Source: a bacterium | GTDB taxonomy: Bacteria; Verrucomicrobiota; Verrucomicrobiae; JAJYAR01 | Length of the DNA stretch: 17,005 nt | Assembly: GCA_021779435.1 (NCBI GenBank) | Contig: JAJYAR010000014.1 | Location: 1 to 17,005, forward strand | Reading direction: 5' to 3' | Shown here: piece after piece, positions 6,206 through 14,148 of the stretch | Layout of the letters: every line of letters begins with the position of its first letter | Position numbering within the stretch: position 1 is the first letter of the stretch | Notes under the pieces: model-generated | Seen by the model: only the letters and a program-made list of their open reading frames with translations | Database searches by the model: none | Told to the model about the DNA's origin: nothing | Position numbers and translations under genes: made by a program

Positions 6206-7069
6206 TCACGCACGAGACGACACTTTGGTGCAGAGCTGCCGGTCGGAGCGGGCCGGGCCACCGTCGTCGATCTGATGCTCGAGAGCATCGAAGGTGGTGA
6301 CGCAGACGCCTGGATTCGTGTCCAGATACTCGGCCGTCCGGTGGAGCGCAGCGATGAACGCGTCGTCCGGCCTGCCGTCCCGGAAGTACTCCCACCAGTG
6401 CGTCACGAGGACCGTGAGCCGCTGCGATTCCACGACGCGCTTCACCGCATCGAGGATCGAGTCCGGCTCGCGCGTATACGAGAGCAGGCAGCCGGGATGA
6501 CTCAGCAGTCGGGTGCTTCCGATGCGCCAATGGGGCTCGCGCCGCAATTTCTTCAGCAGGTAGTTCGGCCACCACGCCAGGGGAAGCCGGCCCAGCTCGT
6601 ACCAGCCGCCGGAAATCACACGAAAGCGTTGCGCCACCTCGGCGAAAGCCTCGCGCGAGAATTTGTCGTGGGGGGCGACAAACGCCGAAGCAGGCCGCAG
6701 GCCCGCTTCGCGCAGCCGGTCCGCTCCATGAGCAAGCCTCCGCACAATCTCGCCCCGATCGTGCGTGTCGAACTCACAGGGATCATGAAAACACCCATGC
6801 TGCACGATCTGGAACCCGGGATTCGCCCGCAGGTAAGCCGTCAGCCCGCTGTTCCCCGCAAGCGGCGCGGTGAGAGGTTGACCCGCCTTTATCTCCGGCA
6901 GGAAACCCTCGCGCTGCCCGTCCGGCCTGCGCGCATCCGTTCGCACTTCCGGGATGACCGAGAGGTGAACCGGCAACCCTCGCGCGAGCAGGGGACGGTA
7001 CAGCGCCTCCAGGCACTCGACGGGCGTCAGCGCGTTCGTGTCGTCGTCACGAATGATGACGTAGCGCAT
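6206..7069 (-). CDS. Polysaccharide deacetylase-like (CE4 / NodB-fold) protein
   Basis: The 287-residue product starts MRYVIIRDDDTNAL. The D8-D9-D10 cluster right after strand 1 is the metal/catalytic Asp site of NodB-fold deacetylases and DUF2334-like relatives. QHGCFHDPCEF supplies an H91-xxx-H95 pair, the usual second and third metal ligands. FVAPHDKFS and LVTHWWEYF resemble later active-site loops. No signal peptide is seen, so it may act in the cytoplasm on a lipid-linked or sugar precursor. The ATG at 7069 is chosen over an upstream TTG (7084) because GGAGGG lies five bases before it and because it removes MWRAK. The start overlaps the end of the upstream GT4 gene by 23 bp, indicating translational coupling. 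Exact substrate unknown; deacetylation of an N-acetyl sugar in the glycan is the family-based guess. Confidence 0.8.
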   Translation of the reverse strand: MRYVIIRDDDTNALTPVECLEALYRPLLARGLPVHLSVIPEVRTDARRPDGQREGFLPEIKAGQPLTAPLAGNSGLTAYLRANPGFQIVQHGCFHDPCEFDTHDRGEIVRRLAHGADRLREAGLRPASAFVAPHDKFSREAFAEVAQRFRVISGGWYELGRLPLAWWPNYLLKKLRREPHWRIGSTRLLSHPGCLLSYTREPDSILDAVKRVVESQRLTVLVTHWWEYFRDGRPDDAFIAALHRTAEYLDTNPGVCVTTFDALEHQIDDGGPARSDRQLCTKVSSRA

Positions 7070-8306
7070 TTTTGCCCTCCACAAGCTGCTCGTACAACCG
7101 CCTCACGCGCGAGGCGAGGACACGGGTGTCGAACTCCCTGACAACGCGGTCACGGCCCGCGTCGATCGCAGCGCGGCGCGCCCCGGCGTCGGTGAGCGCG
7201 ACGGCAACGGCTTCGTGGAAACTCCGCGGCTTCTCGAGATCGAAAAGCCAGCCGTTCTTTCCGTGGCTGATCAGCGCGGATGCGCCCGAAGTCCGGCTCG
7301 ACAGTGCCGGAGTCCCGGCCGCCCACGCCTCCAGGATCACCAGTCCAAAGGTCTCGGATACCGATTGCAGCATGGCGACACGCGCGACCTGCAGCAGGCC
7401 GATCAGCCGCGGATCGCGGGGCGGAAGCTTTCCCGTGACCAGCACGTGAGCGCCGAGCCCGAGTTCCTCAATCCTGCGGCGCAGCTGCTCGCCGTAGGCC
7501 TCGTCGGTGCACGCTCCCGCGAGCACAAGGAGAATCCCGGGAAAGCGTTTCACGAGTTCGGGCAGCTGCCCGACGACCCACCCCTGGTTCTTCACGGCGT
7601 CGATGCGCCCGAGCGACAACACGACGGTTCGCCCCGCCAGCTGCGGAAACGCCTCGAGCGCGGCTGCGCGATGATCCTCCGCGTACGTCGCCGCGTCGAC
7701 GCCGTGCGGCTGCACGACGACGGTGCGGTCGGGGTGACGCTCCCGTATCAGCGCCGCCTCGCGGGGATTGCACGTGAGGATCGCGTCGGCCTGCTCCAGG
7801 ACACTCCGGGCGTTGACAAGCAGCCCGAACGGCTTGCCCCACTCCCAGCCGCCCGCGACGGGCGTGTTGAAACTCCTCCTCAGCGGTTCCGGCAGGTCGT
7901 ACACGCCGCCATGGACCGTAAGGACAAACGGCACGCCCTTGCGCCGGGCAAGCGTCAACCCCGTGCCGCCGATCCGGCCCAGCGTGTGCGAGTGGATGAG
8001 CGAGAGGCTCCGGTCCCGCCACAACATGCCGGGCAGATCGAACGAAAGGAGATTTCCGCCCACGGCGACCATCTGCCTCCGCTGCTCCGCGGAAATTCCC
8101 CAGATGGGGAGCACAGCCTTGAACCTGCGGATCTCGCAGCCGGTCTCCGCAAGGGGATCGCGCGTCGAGTCCGCCGCGATGCGCGGGCAGAACACCGTGG
8201 ACGTGACGCCTTCGGCACGAAGCCCGTCGGAGAGCTGCGCCAACACCGACTCCGTCCCTCCCCATTCAGCCGGATCGTACTTTCGCAGCAGGTGGGCGAT
8301 GTGCAT
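7047..8306 (-). CDS. GT4-family glycosyltransferase
   Basis: The 419-residue GT-B enzyme begins MHIAHLLRKYDPAEWGGTESVLAQLSDGLRA, a typical GT4 N-terminus with the glycine loop that binds donor phosphate. Further marks are IHSHTLGRIGG (H105, H107), FVLTVHGGVYD, VVQPHGVD (200-204), LSLGRIDAVKNQ (231-241) and the E-x7-E motif SE318-TFGLVIL-E326AWAAG. It should add a sugar to a lipid-linked glycan intermediate on the inner face of the membrane. The start is 3 bp from the stop of the ligase-like gene, and its end overlaps the deacetylase, so the three form one tight operon. Upstream sequence (GGCGAAATAGCCC) is at best a weak ribosome site, so translation may rely on coupling. Sugar specificity cannot be read. 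Confidence 0.9.
   Translation of the reverse strand: MHIAHLLRKYDPAEWGGTESVLAQLSDGLRAEGVTSTVFCPRIAADSTRDPLAETGCEIRRFKAVLPIWGISAEQRRQMVAVGGNLLSFDLPGMLWRDRSLSLIHSHTLGRIGGTGLTLARRKGVPFVLTVHGGVYDLPEPLRRSFNTPVAGGWEWGKPFGLLVNARSVLEQADAILTCNPREAALIRERHPDRTVVVQPHGVDAATYAEDHRAAALEAFPQLAGRTVVLSLGRIDAVKNQGWVVGQLPELVKRFPGILLVLAGACTDEAYGEQLRRRIEELGLGAHVLVTGKLPPRDPRLIGLLQVARVAMLQSVSETFGLVILEAWAAGTPALSSRTSGASALISHGKNGWLFDLEKPRSFHEAVAVALTDAGARRAAIDAGRDRVVREFDTRVLASRVRRLYEQLVEGKNALRHHS
7075..7080 (-). promoter_or_regulatory. Shine-Dalgarno site deciding the deacetylase start
   Basis: On the - strand this reads GGAGGG, followed by CAAAA and then ATG at 7069. It is the strongest ribosome binding site in the window and lies inside the 3' end of the upstream glycosyltransferase gene, consistent with coupled translation. 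Confidence 0.75.
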
Positions 8307-8309
8307 GGG

Positions 8310-9776
8310 CTATTTCGCCGGCTCGACGGTGACCGTGGGTTGCGGAACGAAAACCTCGTCCTCGGCCTCCTCGCGCAGCTGGGCCCTCTCCGCCTTGATT
8401 CGCCTGCGCCGCGTCCGGTACAGCGAGGCCAGCGCTCCGAGCATCACGTGGAACGTGAACATCACCGTTGTCTGACGATACGTCCACTCGGTGGAGCTCT
8501 GAAGCAGGATTCCAAGCGTCCCGAAGAGGAAGCCGATCGCCATCCGGTGCATCGGGTCGTCGTTCAGGCGGCCGCGGAGAAACACCGCGCCCATCTGGAA
8601 CCAGCGCAGCCACACGACGAAGAAGACAACAAGCCCGGCGAGCCCCAGCTCACCCAGGGTCAGCGCAGGGAGCGAGTCCGCCGCCGGGGGATGGAAGACC
8701 TCGAGGGCATCGTCCCTGTCAGGCACCCACTTGATGTCATCGTAATCCGAGTACGCGTAGCCGAGCGCCGGCCCATAGGTCTTCGCGACGTGATACGACC
8801 AGTTGTTCAGGCCGACGCCATACGGGTGATCCTCGATCATCGCGAGGGCGAGACGCCAGTACACCCCGCGCGTTTCGACGGCCTTCTCGTCGAACAGCTC
8901 CGCCCTGATGTTGCTCTGGCCATAGCGCGCCTTCAGTCCGTCCCAGGAAACGGTCAACATGACCCCGACCACGATCGCCGCCGCGAAGCCGATGATCGCC
9001 TTCTGAAGGGTGATCCGCCACGAGGTGCAGGCGATCACCGTCGCCACCATCACAAGCCCGAACGCCGGGACGCCGAGCCGGGACAGCGTGAGCAGTTCGG
9101 TGCCCGCGGCCATGACGCAGCTGAAGCCGGCGAACCAGCGGAGCCACGTCGACCACTTTGACATCGTTGCCGCGAGGAGCACGGGCCCGACCATCACCAG
9201 ATATGTCGAAAGCGTGTTCTCGTGTTCGAAGGTGCCGGGGGTGCGGAACGCGCCCTTGAAGAAGCGCTGCTCGAGACAGTTGAAACCCTCCAGGCAGACT
9301 GCGGTGCACAAGGCCGCGACCACGATGCCGAGTTCGCGGCGGGTACGGATGAACAGCGCAGCCGCCAGGAACACCATGATGCCGCGCAACATCTTCGTCA
9401 GTTCCCAGACGCCGTAGATCTGCGGCTCGGACGTGGCCACGGACACGCAGCAATAAAGGAAATAGACAAACATCAACCCGAGGCTCGCCGGCCAGTAGAA
9501 CCGCCCTCGCGGATAGCGGGGCAGCAACAGCGTCGCGACGAGCAGACACGCCGGCAGGATGTCGAGCGCCGAGATCTCGATCCCTCGCGAAGTACCGCGG
9601 TACCAGAAGATGCCGAGGAAGGTCACGTCCATGCGTGTGACGACCACCGCGCCGAGGACGAAGACGAAGAGCGCGGCATCGCGGAGGCGTTGGGAAAGCA
9701 ACGTGGCGAAGAAGGTGCCCGACCCGAACGCAATCAGGATGATCAGCGCCAGGATGTGCTTGGTTTCGATATTCAT
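8310..9776 (-). CDS. O-antigen ligase / Wzy-like polysaccharide polymerase, multi-pass membrane protein
   Basis: This 488-residue protein has about ten hydrophobic segments, beginning HILALIILIAFGSGTFF and LFVFVLGAVVV. One large extracytoplasmic loop (~290-385) contains EDHPYGVGLNNW, the HP-x-GVGxNN signature of the Wzy_C/O-antigen ligase family. The loop ends FHPPAADSLPALTLGELGLAG, in place of the usual H-N-x-Y/F-L-x-x-L-x-E-x-G-xx-G. Conserved arginines in TLSRLG and EHENTLSTYL also fit. A charged tail of about 45 residues is predicted cytoplasmic. The family polymerises or attaches undecaprenyl-linked glycans at the outer face of the inner membrane. The ATG at 9776 starts just before the first membrane helix; an upstream alternative start (9863) adds 29 unrelated residues. 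It is the first gene of the - strand operon and is divergent from the GT2 gene. Polymerase versus ligase cannot be settled. Confidence 0.82.
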   Translation of the reverse strand: MNIETKHILALIILIAFGSGTFFATLLSQRLRDAALFVFVLGAVVVTRMDVTFLGIFWYRGTSRGIEISALDILPACLLVATLLLPRYPRGRFYWPASLGLMFVYFLYCCVSVATSEPQIYGVWELTKMLRGIMVFLAAALFIRTRRELGIVVAALCTAVCLEGFNCLEQRFFKGAFRTPGTFEHENTLSTYLVMVGPVLLAATMSKWSTWLRWFAGFSCVMAAGTELLTLSRLGVPAFGLVMVATVIACTSWRITLQKAIIGFAAAIVVGVMLTVSWDGLKARYGQSNIRAELFDEKAVETRGVYWRLALAMIEDHPYGVGLNNWSYHVAKTYGPALGYAYSDYDDIKWVPDRDDALEVFHPPAADSLPALTLGELGLAGLVVFFVVWLRWFQMGAVFLRGRLNDDPMHRMAIGFLFGTLGILLQSSTEWTYRQTTVMFTFHVMLGALASLYRTRRRRIKAERAQLREEAEDEVFVPQPTVTVEPAK

Positions 9777-9909
9777 GCAGCCGTGGTGAGCAGCCGGGCC
9801 ACGATAACCGGACCGGTGCGCAGCGTTGAGTGGGTGCTCACCTACGACCGCGGCGGGGCTCACCCCATTGGGCCCGATGAATGACGGGGTTACGTTTTAC
9901 CCACACGCC
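9777..9909. other. Divergent intergenic region, probable promoters for both flanking operons
   Basis: This 133-bp gap separates the starts of the ligase-like gene (-) and the GT2 gene (+), so promoters in both directions are expected here. I could not pick a convincing -35/-10 pair. An inverted repeat GGTGAGCA (9785-9792) / TGCTCACC (9835-9842) and a further CTCACC at 9859-9864 could bind a regulator; support is weak. Confidence 0.35.
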
Positions 9910-10851
9910 ATGCCCGACCCTCACGTGACCATCGTCCTGCGATGCTTCAACGAAGCCTGGGCGCTTCGTCACACGCTCGACGCGCTGACTTCCCAGGAAT
10001 ACCGGAACTGGCAGCTCATCGCCGTCGATTCCGGTTCGACGGATGGATCGGCCGAACTCCTCCGGGCCGCCAACCCCAGGCACCTTGTGGAACTCCTTCC
10101 CCACGACTATCGGCCGGGCCGGGTGCTCAACCTGGGGATGGAACTCGCCGCGACCGAACGCGTGATCTTCCTGAATGCGGACGCAACGCCGCAGAACTCG
10201 CACTGGCTGCGTCCGCTCGTCGAGGCGCTGCAGCCGCCCGACGTCGCCGCGGTGTTCGGACGCCAGGTGCCGCGCCCCGACTGCCACGCGGTGTACGCGT
10301 CCGATTACGAGCGCTGTTTCGGGGAGAAGCGTGAGTCCGCGGGGTGGGATCATTTCTTCAGCATGGTCAGCAGCGGGCTGCGAAAGGACATCTGGCTCGA
10401 ACGGGGTTTCCTCGAGTCGATGCAGTATTCCGAGGACGACGAATACACCCGCTGGTGCCGTTCACGGGGCTATCGCATCGTGTACCGGGCCGACTCCGTC
10501 GTCATGCACTCGCACAACTACACGGCGCACCAGGCCTACAGGCGCAGCTTCGGCGAAGCGTGGGCGCTCGCCGCGGTGAGCAGGGCCGGCGAGTCAAGGC
10601 TCCCGAGCCGCACAAGGCTCGCGCTGGGCTGGGCCAACGATGTTCGCAGGGACTTCACGTTCTGCCGCCGAAGCGGAAGACTGCGCGAGTGGCCGCACGC
10701 CGCGGCGATCCGCTGGCAGCAACGCCTCGGCCGGCGCGATGGCTTCCTCGCCGGCTGGGGCATGCATGGCGGCACGCTCGCGAACGACGACGGACATCCC
10801 GCGGCGCCGCGGGAGGAACTCGCCCGCTGCGCCACGTGCAATTCGGAATAA
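9910..10851 (+). CDS. GT2-family glycosyltransferase (rhamnosyltransferase-like)
   Basis: The 313-residue GT-A enzyme opens PDPHVTIVLRCFNEAWALRHTLDAL, with the donor-binding AVDSGSTDGS (D40, D45) and a DxD-type metal site FLNADA (N89-A-D91). The acceptor-side acidic motif is SE175DDEYTRWCRSRGYRIVY. HSHNYTAHQAYRRSFGEAWALA near residue 200 is common in rhamnosyltransferase-like GT2 enzymes. The C-terminal ~90 residues are basic and without transmembrane helices. The ATG at 9910 begins directly at the domain; an in-frame ATG at 9877 would add MNDGVTFYPHA and cannot be excluded, as neither has a ribosome site. Its stop overlaps the next gene's ATG (TAATG), so the pair is co-translated. Sugar identity is unknown. 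Confidence 0.86.
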   Translation: MPDPHVTIVLRCFNEAWALRHTLDALTSQEYRNWQLIAVDSGSTDGSAELLRAANPRHLVELLPHDYRPGRVLNLGMELAATERVIFLNADATPQNSHWLRPLVEALQPPDVAAVFGRQVPRPDCHAVYASDYERCFGEKRESAGWDHFFSMVSSGLRKDIWLERGFLESMQYSEDDEYTRWCRSRGYRIVYRADSVVMHSHNYTAHQAYRRSFGEAWALAAVSRAGESRLPSRTRLALGWANDVRRDFTFCRRSGRLREWPHAAAIRWQQRLGRRDGFLAGWGMHGGTLANDDGHPAAPREELARCATCNSE

Positions 10852-12122
10852 TGCAGGCATCTTTTCACATCATGGCGCACCCGGATACCACACATCCCGC
10901 CACTCCGGCCCAGGACGCCGGCACCCACCGCTCGCCGGACATCATGATCGACACCCCGCTGCGTCCGGCGAACAGCGCCCTTCGCTTCACGGAGGATGGC
11001 GATGCCGAACTCGAGCAACACCTGGCCGACACCTGCGAGGCGATCGCGCGCGGCCTGAAGGGACTGCTGCCGGCGAAGCGGCTCGAGGCCGTGCTGCTGG
11101 GCGGCGGCTATGGGAGGGGCGAAGGCGGCGTGCTCAAGTCGCCGGAGGGCGACCGGCCGTACAACGATCTGGAGTTCTACGTGTTTCTCCTGGGAAGCCG
11201 CCACCTCAACGAGCGCCGCCACGGTCGCGCACTCCACACGTTTGGCGAGATCATGACGCCGCAGGCCGGCGTGGAGGTCGAGTTCCGCATCGCCTCGCTT
11301 TCCGAACTGGTTTCGGAACCGGTCAGCATGTTTTCCTACGATCTCATCAGCGGGCACCGCTGGCTCATCGGCGACGAGACCTTGTTGAAACGCTGTGCCC
11401 GCCACCGGATTTCCGAGAACATCCCCCTGAGCGAAGCCACCCGGCTGCTGATGAACCGCTGCACCGGACTGCTCCTCGCACGCGAGCGTCTGGAGCGCCC
11501 GGCGTTCACTCCTGCTGACGCCGATTTCGTCGCCCGGAATGTCGCCAAGGCGCAGCTCGGCGCGGGTGATGCCGTGCTGACAGCTTTCGGACACTATCAC
11601 TGGAGCGTGCACCAGCGGCACCGTCGCCTCGAGCGGCTCGTGCGTCGCGAGCGGGCGGCCTGGCTCAACGAGGTGTACCGGCATCACGCGCGCGGCATCG
11701 CCTTCAAGCTCCACCCGGTGAGGAGCACCGCGTCGCGAACCGAGCTCGCCGTGCTGCACGCCGAGGTCACCGCGTTCTGCCGCGATGCCTGGCTGTGGGT
11801 CGAAAACCGCCGGCTCGGCGCCCGGTTCTGGTCCATCCGTGATTACGCTGCGTGCCGGAAAGACAAGTGGCCCGAGAAACACCGGCTGCGCAATCTGCTC
11901 GTGACGGGCAAGGTGCTGGGCATCGGCGCGATCGCGCGCAAGGGCCGGTTCCGCCACCCGCGCAACCGGGTGCTCGCCGCCCTTCCGATCCTCCTGTGGC
12001 AGCCGGAGATGCTGGGATCGCAGGAGACGATCACGCGGCTCCAGGAGGAGCTGCACACCGGCGCGCGGGACAGCAACGGTCTCGTCGCCGCCTATCGCGA
12101 ACTCTGGCGAAAGGTGAATTAG
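10851..12122 (+). CDS. Nucleotidyltransferase-fold protein of unknown role
   Basis: I do not recognise the exact family. The 423-residue product has a Pol-beta/MNT-type nucleotidyltransferase signature, GGGYGRGEGGVL (84-95) followed by YND106LE108FYVF, the G-G/S...D-x-D/E pattern in which D106 and E108 bind metal. VEVEFRIASL may hold the third acidic residue. The C-terminal two thirds is mostly helical and rich in Arg and His, with no membrane segment. An N-terminal ~30 residues are low complexity. The start overlaps the GT2 stop as TAATG; later ATGs at 10872 and 10944 are possible. Co-translation with a glycosyltransferase suggests it modifies or activates something in glycan synthesis, such as a nucleotide-sugar or a nucleotidyl or phospho-alcohol group. 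It could also be a substrate-binding non-enzyme. Fold fairly sure, function unknown. Confidence 0.72.
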   Translation: MQASFHIMAHPDTTHPATPAQDAGTHRSPDIMIDTPLRPANSALRFTEDGDAELEQHLADTCEAIARGLKGLLPAKRLEAVLLGGGYGRGEGGVLKSPEGDRPYNDLEFYVFLLGSRHLNERRHGRALHTFGEIMTPQAGVEVEFRIASLSELVSEPVSMFSYDLISGHRWLIGDETLLKRCARHRISENIPLSEATRLLMNRCTGLLLARERLERPAFTPADADFVARNVAKAQLGAGDAVLTAFGHYHWSVHQRHRRLERLVRRERAAWLNEVYRHHARGIAFKLHPVRSTASRTELAVLHAEVTAFCRDAWLWVENRRLGARFWSIRDYAACRKDKWPEKHRLRNLLVTGKVLGIGAIARKGRFRHPRNRVLAALPILLWQPEMLGSQETITRLQEELHTGARDSNGLVAAYRELWRKVN

Positions 12123-12365
12123 CGCCACGACAGGCGGCCGGGCACGATCCAACTGAATTGCCGGTCTAGCCACAGAGCCCCTGACACGCCGGAGCCGCGA
12201 CGCGGGATTCACCGGGATGCCCGAGCCGGGCGCGGGCGGGCCTGCGGCCTGCGACGGAGCGGTGGCCGCGCCCCCTTGACGGTCATGTGCGGACCGAATC
12301 GTGCGCCTTGGCTGCGACGGCAGAGTGGCTTCTTCACCTCCCCCGACCTAACGTCGCTCCATCGT
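12123..12365. other. Intergenic region upstream of araB
   Basis: These 243 bp should hold the arabinose operon promoter. TTGACG at 12276-12281 resembles a -35 box, but no TATAAT-like box lies 16-18 bp on, so I do not call a promoter. I see no clear inverted repeat for a regulator. The stretch TAGCCACAGAGCCCCTGACA (12167-12186) weakly resembles the reverse complement of the repeat found after araD. No gene is supported here. Confidence 0.35.
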
Positions 12366-14027
12366 ATGTTCACCCTTGGCATTGATTACGGCACCAATTC
12401 CGTCCGTGCGCTCGTCGTCCGCTGCAGCGACGGCGAGGAACTCGGCTCCTTCGTCGTCAACTACCCCAGCGGCCATCAGGGCATCCTGCTGGCGGCCAAC
12501 GACCACCACCTGGCTCGCCAGCACCCGGGCGATTACCTCTTCGGACTCGAGCGGAGCGTGAAAGGCGCGATCGCCGCGGCGAAAAAGAAGCGGGGCTTCG
12601 ACGCCTCGAAGATCGTTGGCATCGGCGTCGACACCACCGGCTCCAGCCCGATCCCGGTCGATTCGAAGAACGTCCCTCTCGCGCTTTCCCCCAAGTGGAA
12701 GAAGAATCTCGATGCGCAGTGCTGGCTCTGGAAGGACCACACAAGCGTCAAGGAAGCCGCCAGGATCACGCAACTCGCCGCCGAACACCGGCCGCAGTTC
12801 ATCGCCAAATGCGGCAACACCTACTCCTCCGAGTGGTTCTGGTCGAAGATCTGGCACTGCCTCAACGTCGCGCCGAAGGTCTTCGACGCCGCCGACTCTT
12901 GGGTTGAGCTCTCCGACTGGGTCCCGTCCGTCCTCGCCGGTGTGACCGATCCACTTTACGTCAAGCGCGGCGTCTGCGCGGCCGGCCACAAGGCGCTCTA
13001 CGCCGAGGACTGGGGCGGTCTTCCCGACAAGGAGTTCCTGTCGATGCTCAACCCGAAGCTGGCTCCGCTTCGCGACCGCCTGTATGAAAAGGCTTACGAC
13101 GCGACGGAATCCGCCGGCAATCTGTGCGACACCTGGGCGAAGAAGCTCGGCTTGAAGTCCGGCATCCCGATCGCGATCGGCGAATTCGACGTCCACTACG
13201 GCGCGATCGGCTGCGGCGTCGCCGAGGGCGTGCTCGTCAAGGTGATCGGCACCTCGACGTGCGACTGCGGCGTCGTTTCCGCCGACAAGACCGTCCGCGA
13301 CATCCCGGGCATCTGCGGCATCGTCAAGGGCGCAATCCTTCCCGGCTACTACGGCATCGAGGCCGGCCAGTCCGCCGTGGGTGACATCTTCAAGTGGTGG
13401 GTCGAGGTCGTCTGCCAGGGAGACGGCGCGCTCCACGGCAAGCTGGCAAAGGAAGTCGCCGGCCAGAAGCCGGGCCAGTCCGGCCTGCTCGCCCTCGATT
13501 GGAACAACGGCAACCGCACGATCCTCGTCGACCAGCAGCTCACGGGGCTTCTTCTTGGCCAGACGCTCTACACGACCCAGGCCGAGATCTACCGCGCGCT
13601 CATCGAAGCCACCGCCTTCGGCGCACGCGCGATCCTCGAGCGCATCCAGGAATACGGTGTTCCCGTGAAGCGAATCGTCTGCGCCGGCGGCATCGCCCAG
13701 AAGGATCCGATGCTGATGCAGATCTACGCCGACATCACCGGCTGCACGATGCAGGTCTCCGGTTCGTCGCAGGCCTGCGCGCTGGGCTCGGCGGTTTCCG
13801 CAGCGGTCCTTGCCGGCTCTCATCCGAACTTCGCGGTCGCGGAGAAGAAGATGACCCGCGTCGCTCCGAAGAGCTACAAACCCGACGCGAAGTCGCAGAA
13901 GGTCTACAATCAGCTCTACGCCCTGTATCGGCAGGTCCACGACTCCTTCGGCGGCCTCAACAAATCCGCCGATCTCTCGCGTGTCATGAAGGACCTCCTC
14001 GCAATCAAGGAGGCCCAGCGCGGCTGA
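12366..14027 (+). CDS. araB: Ribulokinase AraB (FGGY family)
   Basis: AraB phosphorylates L-ribulose with ATP to L-ribulose-5-phosphate, step two of L-arabinose use. The 553-residue length fits the family. The N-terminal FGGY domain has FTLGIDYGTNSVRALVV (phosphate loop), IVGIGVDTTGSSPIPVD and CWLWKDHTSVKEA, characteristic of ribulokinase. SEWFWSKIWH follows. The catalytic Asp is D275 in GEFDVHYGAIGCGV. The C-terminal domain has VIGTSTCDCGV, YGIEAGQSAVGDIFKWW, NGNRTILVDQQLTGLLLGQT, the ATP-site RIVCAGGIAQKDPMLMQIYA and SGSSQACALGSAVSA. The ATG at 12366 is chosen because it starts at the first conserved strand; an upstream TTG-initiated extension of 30 residues has no family support. It is the first gene of araB-araA-araD and starts without a Shine-Dalgarno site. 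Confidence 0.96.
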   Translation: MFTLGIDYGTNSVRALVVRCSDGEELGSFVVNYPSGHQGILLAANDHHLARQHPGDYLFGLERSVKGAIAAAKKKRGFDASKIVGIGVDTTGSSPIPVDSKNVPLALSPKWKKNLDAQCWLWKDHTSVKEAARITQLAAEHRPQFIAKCGNTYSSEWFWSKIWHCLNVAPKVFDAADSWVELSDWVPSVLAGVTDPLYVKRGVCAAGHKALYAEDWGGLPDKEFLSMLNPKLAPLRDRLYEKAYDATESAGNLCDTWAKKLGLKSGIPIAIGEFDVHYGAIGCGVAEGVLVKVIGTSTCDCGVVSADKTVRDIPGICGIVKGAILPGYYGIEAGQSAVGDIFKWWVEVVCQGDGALHGKLAKEVAGQKPGQSGLLALDWNNGNRTILVDQQLTGLLLGQTLYTTQAEIYRALIEATAFGARAILERIQEYGVPVKRIVCAGGIAQKDPMLMQIYADITGCTMQVSGSSQACALGSAVSAAVLAGSHPNFAVAEKKMTRVAPKSYKPDAKSQKVYNQLYALYRQVHDSFGGLNKSADLSRVMKDLLAIKEAQRG

Positions 14028-14036
14028 GCCGCCCCT

Positions 14037-14107
14037 CGTAGGAGCAGATTCATCTGCGATCGGTACCGCACCCCGGCCATGCCATCGCAAATGAATTTGC
14101 TCCTACA
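14037..14107. repeat. Inverted pair of REP-like repeats between araB and araA
   Basis: A forward core (14041-14060, GGAGCAGATTCATCTGCGAT) and a reverse core (14084-14103) flank a 23-bp loop, with flanks GTA/TAC extending the symmetry. The pair can fold into one stem of about 20 bp in the araB-araA transcript, and each core can also fold on itself. It belongs to the same family as the array at 4611-4866. In a polycistronic mRNA such a hairpin could attenuate transcription or protect the upstream araB message from 3' exonucleases; this is inferred from known REP elements. Confidence 0.85.
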
Positions 14108-14148
14108 TCACAACCACCCTTCAGCCTTCAGTCTTCCAGCCCTTTCAA

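Noticed and set aside
7215..9161. Long + strand open frame (648 codons) opposite the GT4 and ligase-like genes
   Set aside because: The composition is Arg/Pro/Gln-rich with no domain, and it lies antisense to two genes with strong family motifs. It is a high-GC shadow.
12167..12194. Degenerate copy of the post-araD repeat upstream of araB
   Set aside because: The similarity is short and needs gaps; too weak without a genome-wide search.
12276..12297. sigma-70 promoter from TTGACG upstream of araB
   Set aside because: No acceptable -10 box lies at the right spacing, so it is not called as a promoter.
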